Shown piece after piece: positions 34,767 to 42,929 of a stretch of 64,000 nucleotides of DNA. Made by a program: the position numbers and the translations under genes. Below the pieces are notes generated by a model. That model was not told where the DNA came from and searched no databases. It saw only the letters and a list, made by a program, of their open reading frames with translations. The number at the start of each line of letters is the position of its first letter. Position 1 is the stretch's first letter. Source of the DNA: Blastocatellia bacterium (lineage in GTDB: Bacteria > Acidobacteriota > Blastocatellia > HR10); NCBI GenBank assembly GCA_025055075.1, contig JANWYV010000054.1, positions 1-64,000 of the forward strand, read 5' to 3'.

Positions 34767-35447
34767 TCACCGTGATCTCGGCAGGATCAGCTCGCGGTCC
34801 AGCACCATGCCGATCTCCGTCCCCGACGGGACTTCGACTTCAGCCCCTTTGCGCAGGAGCGCAGCGGCTGTGCCCAAGCCCGCACCGACGGCTGCGCCGA
34901 TGCCTGCCCCTTTCCCTCCACCCGCAGCAGCGCCGATGACAGCTCCTACACCGGCGCCGCCACCGATGAAGACGACGTCGCGCTTGATGGATGAGCCGCC
35001 CTTGACTTCTCCTTCCTCCCCAACCTGGCGCTTCTCTCCCTCAGGGGTCTCCAAGCTCGCGAGCGAACCGTAGATCTTATACTTCTGCCCCGATGGGAGC
35101 TGAAGCTCCTCGAACGTGACGGCGATCGTACCGCTTCGCCGCCGCGCCGCTCGCGTGACAGAAGTCACGCGCCCGGTCACGATGCTTCCGACGGGCACAG
35201 CTACTACATCACCGACGACAACAGGAGCGATGACTTCCGCCATGAAGGTGTCTCCCTTCTGGGCCGTCCGAGAGCTGAGCCCCTGTCGCAGTCGCAGCCG
35301 AAAGAGCGTATCCACGGGAACTCGAACGCTTCCCTGCGCAGCCGCGATGCCCAGCGGGCGAGCGGCTTCCCATTTGCTCACGGTGAGCGGCCCAGCCAAA
35401 AGCGCGAATGTGGGTATCAAACCAAGTGCCATAAAGCGCTTCATCAT
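34767..35447 (-). CDS. Exported protein with glycine-zipper segment
   Basis: A 226-residue protein beginning with a signal peptide (FMALGLIPTFALLAGPLTV). The central part (FMAEVIAPVVVGDVVAVPVG, then GSIVTGRVTSV) is a beta-rich domain found in acidobacterial envelope proteins. Residues about 160-200 are a Gly/Ala zipper (GAGVGAVIGAAAGGGKGAG) able to insert in or pack against a membrane. ATG 35447 follows GAGGAGG; a second ATG is the next codon. Function unknown; outer-membrane association is likely. Confidence 0.8.
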   Translation of the reverse strand: MMKRFMALGLIPTFALLAGPLTVSKWEAARPLGIAAAQGSVRVPVDTLFRLRLRQGLSSRTAQKGDTFMAEVIAPVVVGDVVAVPVGSIVTGRVTSVTRAARRRSGTIAVTFEELQLPSGQKYKIYGSLASLETPEGEKRQVGEEGEVKGGSSIKRDVVFIGGGAGVGAVIGAAAGGGKGAGIGAAVGAGLGTAAALLRKGAEVEVPSGTEIGMVLDRELILPRSR

Positions 35448-35541
35448 CGTTTCCTCCTCATGGTGAAGTGAAACGCCACTATCTTTAGATGCGTCCTGAG
35501 CCTTCTGCGACGTCCCACCGAGGGAGAATTCCCCTCGCGGC

Positions 35542-36417
35542 TCACGGCGTGATGAATTGTCGCGCATTCTCCGGCGTGATGATCACTCCGCGGGCGACAT
35601 GGCCCACCGAGGGCAATCGCGCCGGTTGCCCATTGATCGTCACTTTCAGAGCAGGAACGCTCCCCACTGACAAGCGTACCTGTTTCCTCGGTGTGAACGT
35701 GCGGACATCGCCAGCGCGCAGCATCTCCTGTCGAGGCTTGGGCTCATCGTCCACTTGAACCGAGATCCAACAATTCCCCGTCGCCTCCAGCCGGACCTCC
35801 AATGGAGTGGCAGGTACGCTCGGGACTTGCTCGCGAGAAGCGGCAGCCGCAGCCCCCTCCAAGCTCACAGAATCCGATGGAGCTACTGGAGCGACGTCAG
35901 AAGAAGACACCGATGGGGTTGCCGGCGTGGGAACCGACTCTGGGAGGCGAGTTGGTTCCTGCTCCTCGGGAGAAACAACGGGTGCGCGACTCGCTCTCCA
36001 GCTCTCCCACAACTGCTTTCCCTCTCGCTGCCAGTAATGCCACCCCCCATATCCGCCTAGCGCCAAGACCCCCACAACGAAGAGGACGACGACGACCCGA
36101 GTCCAAAAGATGGAGCGCGCGCGTTCGGCCGCTACGGTCGTGAAGGGGTATCGTGGGACGTCCTCTCGTACCTGTCCCGTTTGTTCGTAATATCGGGCGA
36201 TCGCTTCCTCCTCATCCATCCCCACATGACGGGCATAGGTGCGAATGAAGGAACGAGTGAAGAGTCCTCCCGGCAGGGACTGAAAGTCATCTTCCTCGAT
36301 GGCACGGAGGAAACGCACGGCCACCCGCGTGGCATTCGAAATATCCTCTAATTCGATCCCTCGGGCCTCGCGACGGCGCTTCAATTCTTGGCCGAGCGTC
36401 AGCCGTTCCGTTTGCAT
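35542..36417 (-). CDS. rodZ: RodZ-like membrane HTH protein
   Basis: A 291-residue protein. The N-terminal HTH_25 domain (LGQELKRRREARGIELEDIS, then FLRAIEEDDFQSLPGG and RSFIRTYA) is followed by a single membrane helix around 108-126 (VVVVLFVVGVLALGGYGG), a Pro/Ser/Val-rich linker and a C-terminal periplasmic DUF4115-type beta domain (WISVQVDD, MLRAGDVRTFTP). This is the RodZ architecture, which links MreB to the cell wall machinery. ATG 36417 follows GGAGAGGGG. mreB is not in the window. Confidence 0.88.
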   Translation of the reverse strand: MQTERLTLGQELKRRREARGIELEDISNATRVAVRFLRAIEEDDFQSLPGGLFTRSFIRTYARHVGMDEEEAIARYYEQTGQVREDVPRYPFTTVAAERARSIFWTRVVVVLFVVGVLALGGYGGWHYWQREGKQLWESWRASRAPVVSPEEQEPTRLPESVPTPATPSVSSSDVAPVAPSDSVSLEGAAAAASREQVPSVPATPLEVRLEATGNCWISVQVDDEPKPRQEMLRAGDVRTFTPRKQVRLSVGSVPALKVTINGQPARLPSVGHVARGVIITPENARQFITP

Positions 36418-36439
36418 TTCCCCTCTCCAACGCTGTTAA

Positions 36440-36468
36440 AATATGCCGTGCCCCCCTTGAGCTGTCAA
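36440..36468 (-). promoter_or_regulatory. Likely promoter of the rodZ-like gene
   Basis: Minus-strand TTGACA (36463-36468), 17-base spacer, CATATT (36440-36445). The -35 box overlaps the stop codon of the thioesterase gene upstream. Confidence 0.55.
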
Positions 36469-36896
36469 GCACCCGCTCCGCGACGCAAGCGCTCGATGAA
36501 AATTGGCGGGAGCGTTCGCGCTCGTCCCTCCCGATCCACGACAACGTGGACCGTCTCTCCTTCGGCAAGCTTCCGCCCATCCTCTCCGAGGATCTCGTAG
36601 CGAAAGCTCAACGAACGCTTGCGCGTTTCCCCGAGCCAGGTGCGGATGATGATCTCATCGTCGTAGCGGGCTGGCGCTAAATACCGACACCGCGCCTCGA
36701 CCACGACCAGGTAGAGTCCCCATTCCTCCTCAAGCTGCCGATAGGCGAACCCGCGCTGTCGACAAAACTCGCTACGTCCAACCTCGAACCAAACGAAATG
36801 ATTCGCGTAATAGGCCACGCCCATTTGATCGGTCTCCGCATAGCGCACCCGCGTCGCCACTTCGACCGGATCTCGACGCCCCTCATCCATGCCCAT
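36465..36896 (-). CDS. YbgC/FadM-type hot-dog acyl-CoA thioesterase
   Basis: A 143-residue single hot-dog domain. The active-site stretch RYAETDQMGVAYYANHFVWF contains the catalytic Asp of the 4-hydroxybenzoyl-CoA thioesterase class, followed by VEARCRYLAPARYDDEIIIR. It should hydrolyse acyl-CoA thioesters. ATG 36896 lies behind GAGGAGAA; an upstream open extension has no support and would run into the divergent peptidase. The divergent gene begins 82 bases away. Confidence 0.9.
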   Translation of the reverse strand: MGMDEGRRDPVEVATRVRYAETDQMGVAYYANHFVWFEVGRSEFCRQRGFAYRQLEEEWGLYLVVVEARCRYLAPARYDDEIIIRTWLGETRKRSLSFRYEILGEDGRKLAEGETVHVVVDREGRARTLPPIFIERLRRGAGA

Positions 36897-36978
36897 TTCT
36901 CCTCGCGAAAGCCGACGTTTGACAAACCCTCCGACTTCGGTTACAAACGAAGTGAAATGTAGAGCGAAAGGCACGAAG

Positions 36979-38412
36979 ATGTCAAAACGAAGCTCCATCT
37001 CGCCTCTCTCACGACGCCGAATCGCATGGGTGACTGGGTGCTTCGCGCTCCTTTTGCTGTCAGCCGCCTCTTCTCCAGATCGGCTCTCGGCCTTGAGGCA
37101 GACGACTCGCCCGAGCGCTTTGAATGTGGTCGAGGAGGTTCTGGCCGAAGTCAGCCGTCTTCGCGGGCTCTCGGTGCGACATCCAGTCAAGGCCGGCATC
37201 CAATCCCGCGCGGAGATCGAACGCCATCTGGTGGAAGATTTGAACGAGCGGATCTCTCCTGAAGAATTCGATGCGGCGGCGAAGGTCCTCATCGCCTTCG
37301 GCCTGGCACCGCGTGGGTTCGACTATCGCGATCTCCTGCTGCGGATTTTGACCGAGCAGGTCGCCGGATACTATCGCCCGAAGACGAAGACGCTCTATCT
37401 GGCCGATTGGCTGACGTTCGAGGAACAACGTCTGGTCATGGTGCACGAGTTGGTCCACGCCCTTCAAGATCAGCATTTCAACCTCGCGCGCTTCGAAGAC
37501 GGCCCGAAAGGCGAGAGCGATCGTGATCTCGCCGTGCATGCATTGATCGAGGGCGAGGCCATGGGGGTGATGCTCACCTATATACTGAAGCCCCAGGGCC
37601 TAGATTTGACTTCGATCCCCGTCCCTCTCACAGCCATTTTCGAGCAGCTTCAGGCGATGGACGACGATCGCAGTCGAGTCCTGCAAAGCGCTCCTGCGGC
37701 CGTGCGTGAGAGTTTGCTGTTCCCCTACACCTATGGGACGGCCTTCGTCCAATATCTCGTGCGGCGGGAGTCATGGACGCGCGTCTCCCGCGCATATGCC
37801 GATCCGCCGGATTCGACTGAGCAAATCCTTCATCCGGAGAAATTCTTCTCCCGCGATCGCCCCATTCGCATCCGCTTGAACGAGATTCGTTCTCTTCTTG
37901 GTCGGTCCGTGCGGAAGCGGATGGCTGATCGTAACGGCGAATTCGGATACCGCCTCATCCTTCAGGAGTACGTGGACAAACGAACGGCCGAACGAGCGGC
38001 GGAAGGATGGGAGGGAGACCAATTCGCGCTCTACGAGGACGCGCGCACAGGACACCTCATCCTCGTTCACCTCTCCACGTGGGAGAGCGAGGCCGAGGCT
38101 CGCGAGTTCGCTGATGCATACGGACGTCGCACGATGCGCCGCTATAAGATGGCGCGCGAGATCCCTTACGGGCTGGAGGCGTCGGGGCGAGCATGGGAGA
38201 CGGATCAGGGGCGCGTCTACATCGAGCGTCGTGGAGCAGACGTGCTCGTCGTGGAGGGCTTGCCGAACCAATTAGCGGATCGCTGGCCTCGATTGCGACG
38301 CATCTTGTGGACGAGCCGCAAGCTCGCTCCACGAGAAGAAGGGATCCGCGAGCGCGCCCTGGCAATGCCGCCTCGTGTGATCCCCATCTCAGAGCAGCGC
38401 GAGACTCGATGA
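36979..38412 (+). CDS. Exported zinc metallopeptidase-like protein (HExxH)
   Basis: A 477-residue protein with a signal peptide (RRIAWVTGCFALLLLSAASS). The zinc motif HELVH is at residues 156-160 (VMVHELVHALQDQHF), and a likely third ligand Glu is in ALIEGEAMG at 191-193, a gluzincin-like arrangement. The N-terminal part has helices and the phrase GYYRPKTKTLYLADW typical of this uncharacterised family. The C-terminal part includes a ferredoxin-like segment (HLSTWESEAEAREFADAYG). ATG 36979 is preferred over an upstream open extension. It is followed after 9 bases by an M1-family peptidase gene. Confidence 0.82.
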   Translation: MSKRSSISPLSRRRIAWVTGCFALLLLSAASSPDRLSALRQTTRPSALNVVEEVLAEVSRLRGLSVRHPVKAGIQSRAEIERHLVEDLNERISPEEFDAAAKVLIAFGLAPRGFDYRDLLLRILTEQVAGYYRPKTKTLYLADWLTFEEQRLVMVHELVHALQDQHFNLARFEDGPKGESDRDLAVHALIEGEAMGVMLTYILKPQGLDLTSIPVPLTAIFEQLQAMDDDRSRVLQSAPAAVRESLLFPYTYGTAFVQYLVRRESWTRVSRAYADPPDSTEQILHPEKFFSRDRPIRIRLNEIRSLLGRSVRKRMADRNGEFGYRLILQEYVDKRTAERAAEGWEGDQFALYEDARTGHLILVHLSTWESEAEAREFADAYGRRTMRRYKMAREIPYGLEASGRAWETDQGRVYIERRGADVLVVEGLPNQLADRWPRLRRILWTSRKLAPREEGIRERALAMPPRVIPISEQRETR

Positions 38413-38421
38413 GAGGGCCAT

Positions 38422-40905
38422 ATGCCTCGATCCGTGGGGTCCGTTCTCACGCTCCTCCTCCTCGCAATGCCCTCGCTTCCCTTCTCGACAAATGAGCGGC
38501 AAGCGGAGACTTCGGCCGCTGATCCCGTCTATCTCGCCTTGCGCCAGATGCAACCGGGCGAGGAGCGTGCGAGCGTCGAGGAAATGGAGCTGCGGCGCGA
38601 TGCTGGTCACTTCTTCTTCCATCGCGGGACGTTCTATTTCTTCGCGCCAGTGATGGGGCGCACGCTCGGAGCTATCTTCGTGGGCGAAGGGACATTCACG
38701 CTCTCCCCTTCACTTGAGGTCGAGCGACAATTCCTCGCCCATCTGACAGGCACTAGCGAGTTGCGCGAGCCCTTCGAGGAGGCGATCCTCTACTTCACCG
38801 ACAGGACGGGAGAAGAGCTGCGCCGGCATCTCACAATCACTCGCGCCCCACCGTCGAAACCGATCGCAGATCGAATCCGCGAGCATCAACGGGTGGTGCG
38901 GCGTCAGCTCAAGCCCGCGCTCGAATTGCGCCTGCTGGCCGATCTCTATGCGCCACAGCGTGAGGGTTTCTTCCTCTGCTTCCTGAAGGGGAAGAAGCAC
39001 CCGAAGCTCGTGTTTGGCGTAGATCCCCTTGGATTCGCCCCTTCGCTGCCAAGCCCTGAAGAAGTAGGTCTGGCGAGCTATGAGGAGACGACTCAGGGCA
39101 TCTGGGCGCTCTTTCACCGCAACGCGGAGCGAGCCTCGGCCAACGTTGAAGAGAAAGATCATCGCGAGTACGATCTGACGCAGTATCGCCTCCAGGTCAG
39201 CTTGGATCGCGGCGGACGGTTAGACGTCACGGCGGAAGTCACCTTCGTCCCTCTCCAACCGCATCTGCGCGTCATTCGCTTCTCCCTTTTCCCGAAACTG
39301 CGCGTCGAACGCGCGTGGGATGCGGCGGGAAATCCCCTCCCATTCCTTCAAGCGGACGAAGAAGAGGGGGAGGCGCTGGCCATAATCTTTCCGGAACCGC
39401 TTCCGGTAGGCGTGCCGCGCACCGTGTCCCTTCGCTATGGCGGCAGCGGAGCCGTGCGTCCGAGCGGTCCCGGCAACTATATCCTCATCCCCGAAGCGCG
39501 GTCCACCTGGTATCCGAACAACTGGCAAATGCCCTTCGGCGATCGCGCGACGTTCGAGCTCACGTTCACGATTCCACGCGACCATACGATCGTCGCCACG
39601 GGGCATCCTCGCGATCGGGATTCGGAGAGGTCGCGCTGGACGAGCGAGTGGCCCACCACGGTCGCGGGGTTCAATTTCGGCCTCTTCCAGACGCGACAGC
39701 GGATCGAGGAGGGGATCGCTCTCGAAGTCTACACGAATCCGACTGAACCGGATGAAATCCGCCGCGTGCAATTGCTGGCGGAGCAGTTGGAACGACGAGG
39801 CATTCGCCTGGATCTGCCGATGGGGAGTCTGACCACAAGCGGCCTTGCGGAGAATATGCTCATCGAGGCGCTCAACGCGATGCGTATCTTCACCCGCTAC
39901 TTCGGACCGAATCCCTACGGGCGCATCGCGCTCTCGCAGCAACCGGCCGCGTTCTTCGGACAAAGCTGGCCGATGCTCATTTATCTGCCGTACACGGCGT
40001 TCCTGGACGGCACGCAGCGACGCGCACTCGGCTTGCCCGTGCGTTTCTCCGAATTCACGGATGTCGTCGGCGCACACGAGGTCGCCCACCAATGGTGGGG
40101 GCATATCGTGAGCTGGAAGACGTACCGCGATCAATGGATGTCCGAAGGCTTCTCGGATTTCTCGGCCGCGCTTTATCTGCAGTTCGCCTTTCACCAGGAC
40201 CCGGAGCGACGCTTGAAGCGATTCCTCGATTTCTGGAAAAGCCAACGCGAGGTGATCACGCAAAAGGCTTTACTCGGCCTCACTCGCACGAGTCTGGAGC
40301 CTTATCGGGTTGGTCCGCTCATCCTGGGCGTGCGCTTGAACACGGGACGAACAAGCGGGGCTTATGAGCGACTCGCATATGCGAAGGGGGCCTTCGTCCT
40401 ACATATGCTACGCATGATGCTGCGCGATCCGCGCGCTCCCCTGGGACAGGGCGATGACCGATTCATCGCTCTGATGCGCGAGTTCGTCCGCACCTACGCG
40501 CATCGCGCGGCCTCGACCCAGGACTTTCAACGGATCGTCGAGAAACATATGACGCCGGAAATGGACCTGGAGGGGAACGGGCGCATGGAATGGTTCTTCC
40601 GACAATGGGTCTACGGGACGGCCATCCCGCATTACGTGCTTCACTATCGGATCCACCCAACCCCGGATGGCAAGCATCGGCTTTGGCTCAAAGTCTCTCA
40701 AAGCCGCGTGCCCGATGATTTCCGCATGCTCGTCCCCGTCTATCTCGATTACGGCGAGGGGAAGCTCGTGCGCCTGGGTACGGCGACCTTACAGGGGAAT
40801 GGTTCGGTCGAGACCGAAGTGACGCTGGCAACCCCTCCCCGACGCGTCCTCTTGAACGCCTTCGAAGACGTGCTGTGCACAAAGGAGGAAAAGGCCGCGA
40901 AGTGA
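38422..40905 (+). CDS. Exported M1-family aminopeptidase-like protein
   Basis: An 827-residue protein with a short signal peptide (VLTLLLLAMPSLPFS). The M1 zinc motif is intact: His552, Glu553 and His556 in HEVAHQWWGH, with Glu575 in WMSEGF. An N-terminal beta saddle (about 240-440, TFELTFTIPRDHTIVATGHP) precedes the catalytic domain; the exopeptidase GAMEN motif is not obvious, so the substrate may differ from classical aminopeptidases. A large unique N-terminal domain (25-235) is unassigned. It forms an operon with the HExxH protein upstream (9-base gap); both probably act on extracellular protein. Confidence 0.87.
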   Translation: MPRSVGSVLTLLLLAMPSLPFSTNERQAETSAADPVYLALRQMQPGEERASVEEMELRRDAGHFFFHRGTFYFFAPVMGRTLGAIFVGEGTFTLSPSLEVERQFLAHLTGTSELREPFEEAILYFTDRTGEELRRHLTITRAPPSKPIADRIREHQRVVRRQLKPALELRLLADLYAPQREGFFLCFLKGKKHPKLVFGVDPLGFAPSLPSPEEVGLASYEETTQGIWALFHRNAERASANVEEKDHREYDLTQYRLQVSLDRGGRLDVTAEVTFVPLQPHLRVIRFSLFPKLRVERAWDAAGNPLPFLQADEEEGEALAIIFPEPLPVGVPRTVSLRYGGSGAVRPSGPGNYILIPEARSTWYPNNWQMPFGDRATFELTFTIPRDHTIVATGHPRDRDSERSRWTSEWPTTVAGFNFGLFQTRQRIEEGIALEVYTNPTEPDEIRRVQLLAEQLERRGIRLDLPMGSLTTSGLAENMLIEALNAMRIFTRYFGPNPYGRIALSQQPAAFFGQSWPMLIYLPYTAFLDGTQRRALGLPVRFSEFTDVVGAHEVAHQWWGHIVSWKTYRDQWMSEGFSDFSAALYLQFAFHQDPERRLKRFLDFWKSQREVITQKALLGLTRTSLEPYRVGPLILGVRLNTGRTSGAYERLAYAKGAFVLHMLRMMLRDPRAPLGQGDDRFIALMREFVRTYAHRAASTQDFQRIVEKHMTPEMDLEGNGRMEWFFRQWVYGTAIPHYVLHYRIHPTPDGKHRLWLKVSQSRVPDDFRMLVPVYLDYGEGKLVRLGTATLQGNGSVETEVTLATPPRRVLLNAFEDVLCTKEEKAAK

Positions 40906-40913
40906 GTCGCGAT

Positions 40914-40943
40914 TTGCGCCTCCCTGGCCGAGCGGCGTATATT
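40914..40943 (+). promoter_or_regulatory. Possible promoter of the HD-ttuB-ttuA operon
   Basis: TTGCGC (40914-40919), 18-base spacer, TATATT (40938-40943), 37 bases before the HD-protein start. Confidence 0.45.
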
Positions 40944-40979
40944 TACATCGTGTCGAATTCGAGAGAGCGAGGGGTGATC

Positions 40980-41687
40980 ATGTCAACGAAAGTGATCGAG
41001 CCAATCGCGCGAATCGTGACGTTGGAGGACCTACTGCAAGATGAGACGGCCCTGGCCTATGTCGAGGCGGCTGATGCCGTGCTCGAAGCGATCGGCTATA
41101 CGGAGCACGGTATCCGACATGCGAAGAAGACGGGGAAATGGGCACGCGAGATCCTGCAAAAACTCGGCTATGAGCCACCGCTGCCGGAGCTGGCGGCCAT
41201 CGCCGGCTTCTTCCACGACGCGGGCAACGTCATCAATCGAAATGTGCACGCTCAATCGGGCGCGCTCATGGCCATGCAAATTCTCACAGCGATGAAGATG
41301 CCACCGCGCTACATCGGCATCGTGATGGCGGCCATCGGCCATCATGACGAATCCGATGGCATGCCCGTGAGCCCGGTGAGTGCTGCGGTCATTATCGCCG
41401 ACAAGGCCGATGTGCATCGTTCCCGCGTTCGCTTGACCGATCCCAAACAATTCGACATCCACGATCGCATCAACTACTCGGTCACCCGCAGCACGCTCGC
41501 TGTGGATCCCGAGCAGCGCGTCATCACGCTGGAGCTCGAGGTGGACACGTCTATTGGGAGCGTCATGGAGTTCTTCGAGATCTTCACCGAGCGCATGATC
41601 CTGACGCGAAAGGCCGTCGAATTCCTCGGCTGCCAATTCCGTCTCGTCGCCAATAACGTCGAGCTCCACGGCGCGAGTCGCCGATGA
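40980..41687 (+). CDS. HD-domain phosphohydrolase
   Basis: A 235-residue metal-dependent phosphohydrolase. The metal ligands are visible: the early His in EHGIRHAKKTG, the HD doublet in GFFHDAGNVINRN, His in NVHAQSGAL, and HHDESDG; the Asp of ADKADVHRSR completes the site. The C-terminal part (TRSTLAVDPEQRVITLELEV) is an additional beta segment. ATG 40980 follows GAGGGGTG; an upstream extension is unsupported. The substrate is unknown. It stands at the head of the ttuB-ttuA operon (21-base gap to ttuB), so a role near tRNA or nucleotide metabolism is suggested but not shown. Confidence 0.85.
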   Translation: MSTKVIEPIARIVTLEDLLQDETALAYVEAADAVLEAIGYTEHGIRHAKKTGKWAREILQKLGYEPPLPELAAIAGFFHDAGNVINRNVHAQSGALMAMQILTAMKMPPRYIGIVMAAIGHHDESDGMPVSPVSAAVIIADKADVHRSRVRLTDPKQFDIHDRINYSVTRSTLAVDPEQRVITLELEVDTSIGSVMEFFEIFTERMILTRKAVEFLGCQFRLVANNVELHGASRR

Positions 41688-41708
41688 GCGCATTCGTGAT
41701 TCGCCCCT

Positions 41709-41906
41709 ATGAAGGTCCGATACGGCCAGCAGGAATACGAATTCACCGAGCGCATGAGTGTGCGTGTGTTGCTCGAGAAGCTCGGGGTTCTGCCCGAGAC
41801 AGTCGTCGTCGTGAGAAACGACGAGATCGTGACCGAAGATGAGTGGCTCGATGTGGAGGATGACGTCGAATTGATTCGCGTCGTCTCCGGAGGCGTCGGG
41901 ACATGA
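41709..41906 (+). CDS. ttuB: TtuB-like ubiquitin-fold sulfur carrier
   Basis: A 65-residue ThiS-like beta-grasp protein: KVRYGQQEYEF, a helix MSVRVLLEKLGVLPE, VVVVRNDEIV and the terminal ELIRVVSGG. The Gly-Gly lies at residues 61-62 and is followed by VGT before the stop, which is unusual because the carrier normally ends at Gly-Gly. It overlaps the ttuA start by 4 bases, so it should be the direct sulfur donor of TtuA, as TtuB-thiocarboxylate is in Thermus. A thiamine ThiS role is less likely given the neighbour. The tail would need removal, or TtuB here uses a different end. Confidence 0.87.
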   Translation: MKVRYGQQEYEFTERMSVRVLLEKLGVLPETVVVVRNDEIVTEDEWLDVEDDVELIRVVSGGVGT

Positions 41907-42901
41907 AATGCCGGAAGTGCTTGAAGAAAGCCATCATCTACATGCCGGAGCACCGACTGGCGCTCTGCTCGGCGTGCTACTCGCCGTGGTTCCTCGATTA
42001 CACGGAGCGAACGATCCGCAAGTTCAAGATGTTCTCCCGCCGAGACCGCGTTCTGGTCGCTGTCTCTGGCGGAAAAGATAGCCTCTCGCTCTGGCACGCC
42101 TTGTGCGCGCTCGGATATGAGGCCGATGGCTTTTACATCGATCTGGGAATCACCGGCAACGATCGCTATTCAGAGCAATCGAAGCAACGTTGTATGGAAC
42201 TCGCTGAGAAGCTCGATCGGCGCCTGCACATCATCAGCGTCGCCGAAGAGGTCGGCGCGCCAATCCCAGAGATCAAAGACCTCACGGCTCGCGAAGCCTG
42301 CTCCGCCTGCGGATTGATCAAACGGTACTTCATGAATCGCTACGCCTTGGAAGCCGAATACGATGTGATCGCCACCGGACATAATCTCGATGACGAAGTC
42401 GCCGTCCTCTTCTCGAACGTCCTCAATTGGAATCGCGGGTATCTCGCTCGCCAATATCCGGTCTTGGATGAGCGGGAGGGGTTGAAGAAGAAGGTCAAGC
42501 CTTTCGTCTATTTCACCGAGAAGCAAACGACGGTTTATGCGTTGGTGAACCGGATCGCGTACATCCGCGACGAATGTCCGTATGCGCTCGGCGCGACGAC
42601 GCTGTCGTACAAGGCCATCCTCGCGCAACTGGAGCATCAAGCGCCGGGCACGAAACGGCGTTTTCTCGACGGCTTCTATCAAATTCGCGCGCTCTTCGCG
42701 GGAGCCGAGACCACGGCGCTCATCCCCTGCTCGCGCTGCGGTCAGCCGACGACGGCCGACGTCTGCGCATATTGCCGATTGGTCGAGCATGTCCAGCGAC
42801 GGCGTGGCCTTGTTTCAATGGTCGAGCCACAAGTGACCGTGTCGGAAACAGAGGGTGGAATCGAGCACGAGGAGTCGCCGGTTCTCGATCGGCGATCGTG
42901 A
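41903..42901 (+). CDS. ttuA: TtuA-like tRNA 2-thiolation enzyme (s2T54)
   Basis: A 332-residue TtcA/TtuA-family PP-loop enzyme. Zinc finger 1 uses Cys3/Cys6 and Cys22/Cys25, the PP-loop SGGKDS is at 55-60, the iron-sulfur cysteines are Cys133/Cys136 (CSACG) and Cys225 (DECPYA), and a second zinc finger uses Cys276/Cys279 and Cys288/Cys291. This full set matches TtuA, which thiolates ribothymidine 54 in tRNA and stabilises tRNA at high temperature. It starts inside the ttuB stop. A short unstructured C-terminal tail (after residue 300) is extra. Presence of TtuA is a good hint of thermophily. Confidence 0.93.
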   Translation: MKCRKCLKKAIIYMPEHRLALCSACYSPWFLDYTERTIRKFKMFSRRDRVLVAVSGGKDSLSLWHALCALGYEADGFYIDLGITGNDRYSEQSKQRCMELAEKLDRRLHIISVAEEVGAPIPEIKDLTAREACSACGLIKRYFMNRYALEAEYDVIATGHNLDDEVAVLFSNVLNWNRGYLARQYPVLDEREGLKKKVKPFVYFTEKQTTVYALVNRIAYIRDECPYALGATTLSYKAILAQLEHQAPGTKRRFLDGFYQIRALFAGAETTALIPCSRCGQPTTADVCAYCRLVEHVQRRRGLVSMVEPQVTVSETEGGIEHEESPVLDRRS

Positions 42902-42929
42902 GCGGTTCCCTTTCCTGCTTGAAAGGGAG

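Noticed and set aside
35519-35537. Terminator after rodZ (CGAGGG-N7-CCCTCG)
   Set aside because: The hairpin is real, but no T-run follows on the minus strand and the next gene is co-directional, so an intrinsic terminator is not supported.
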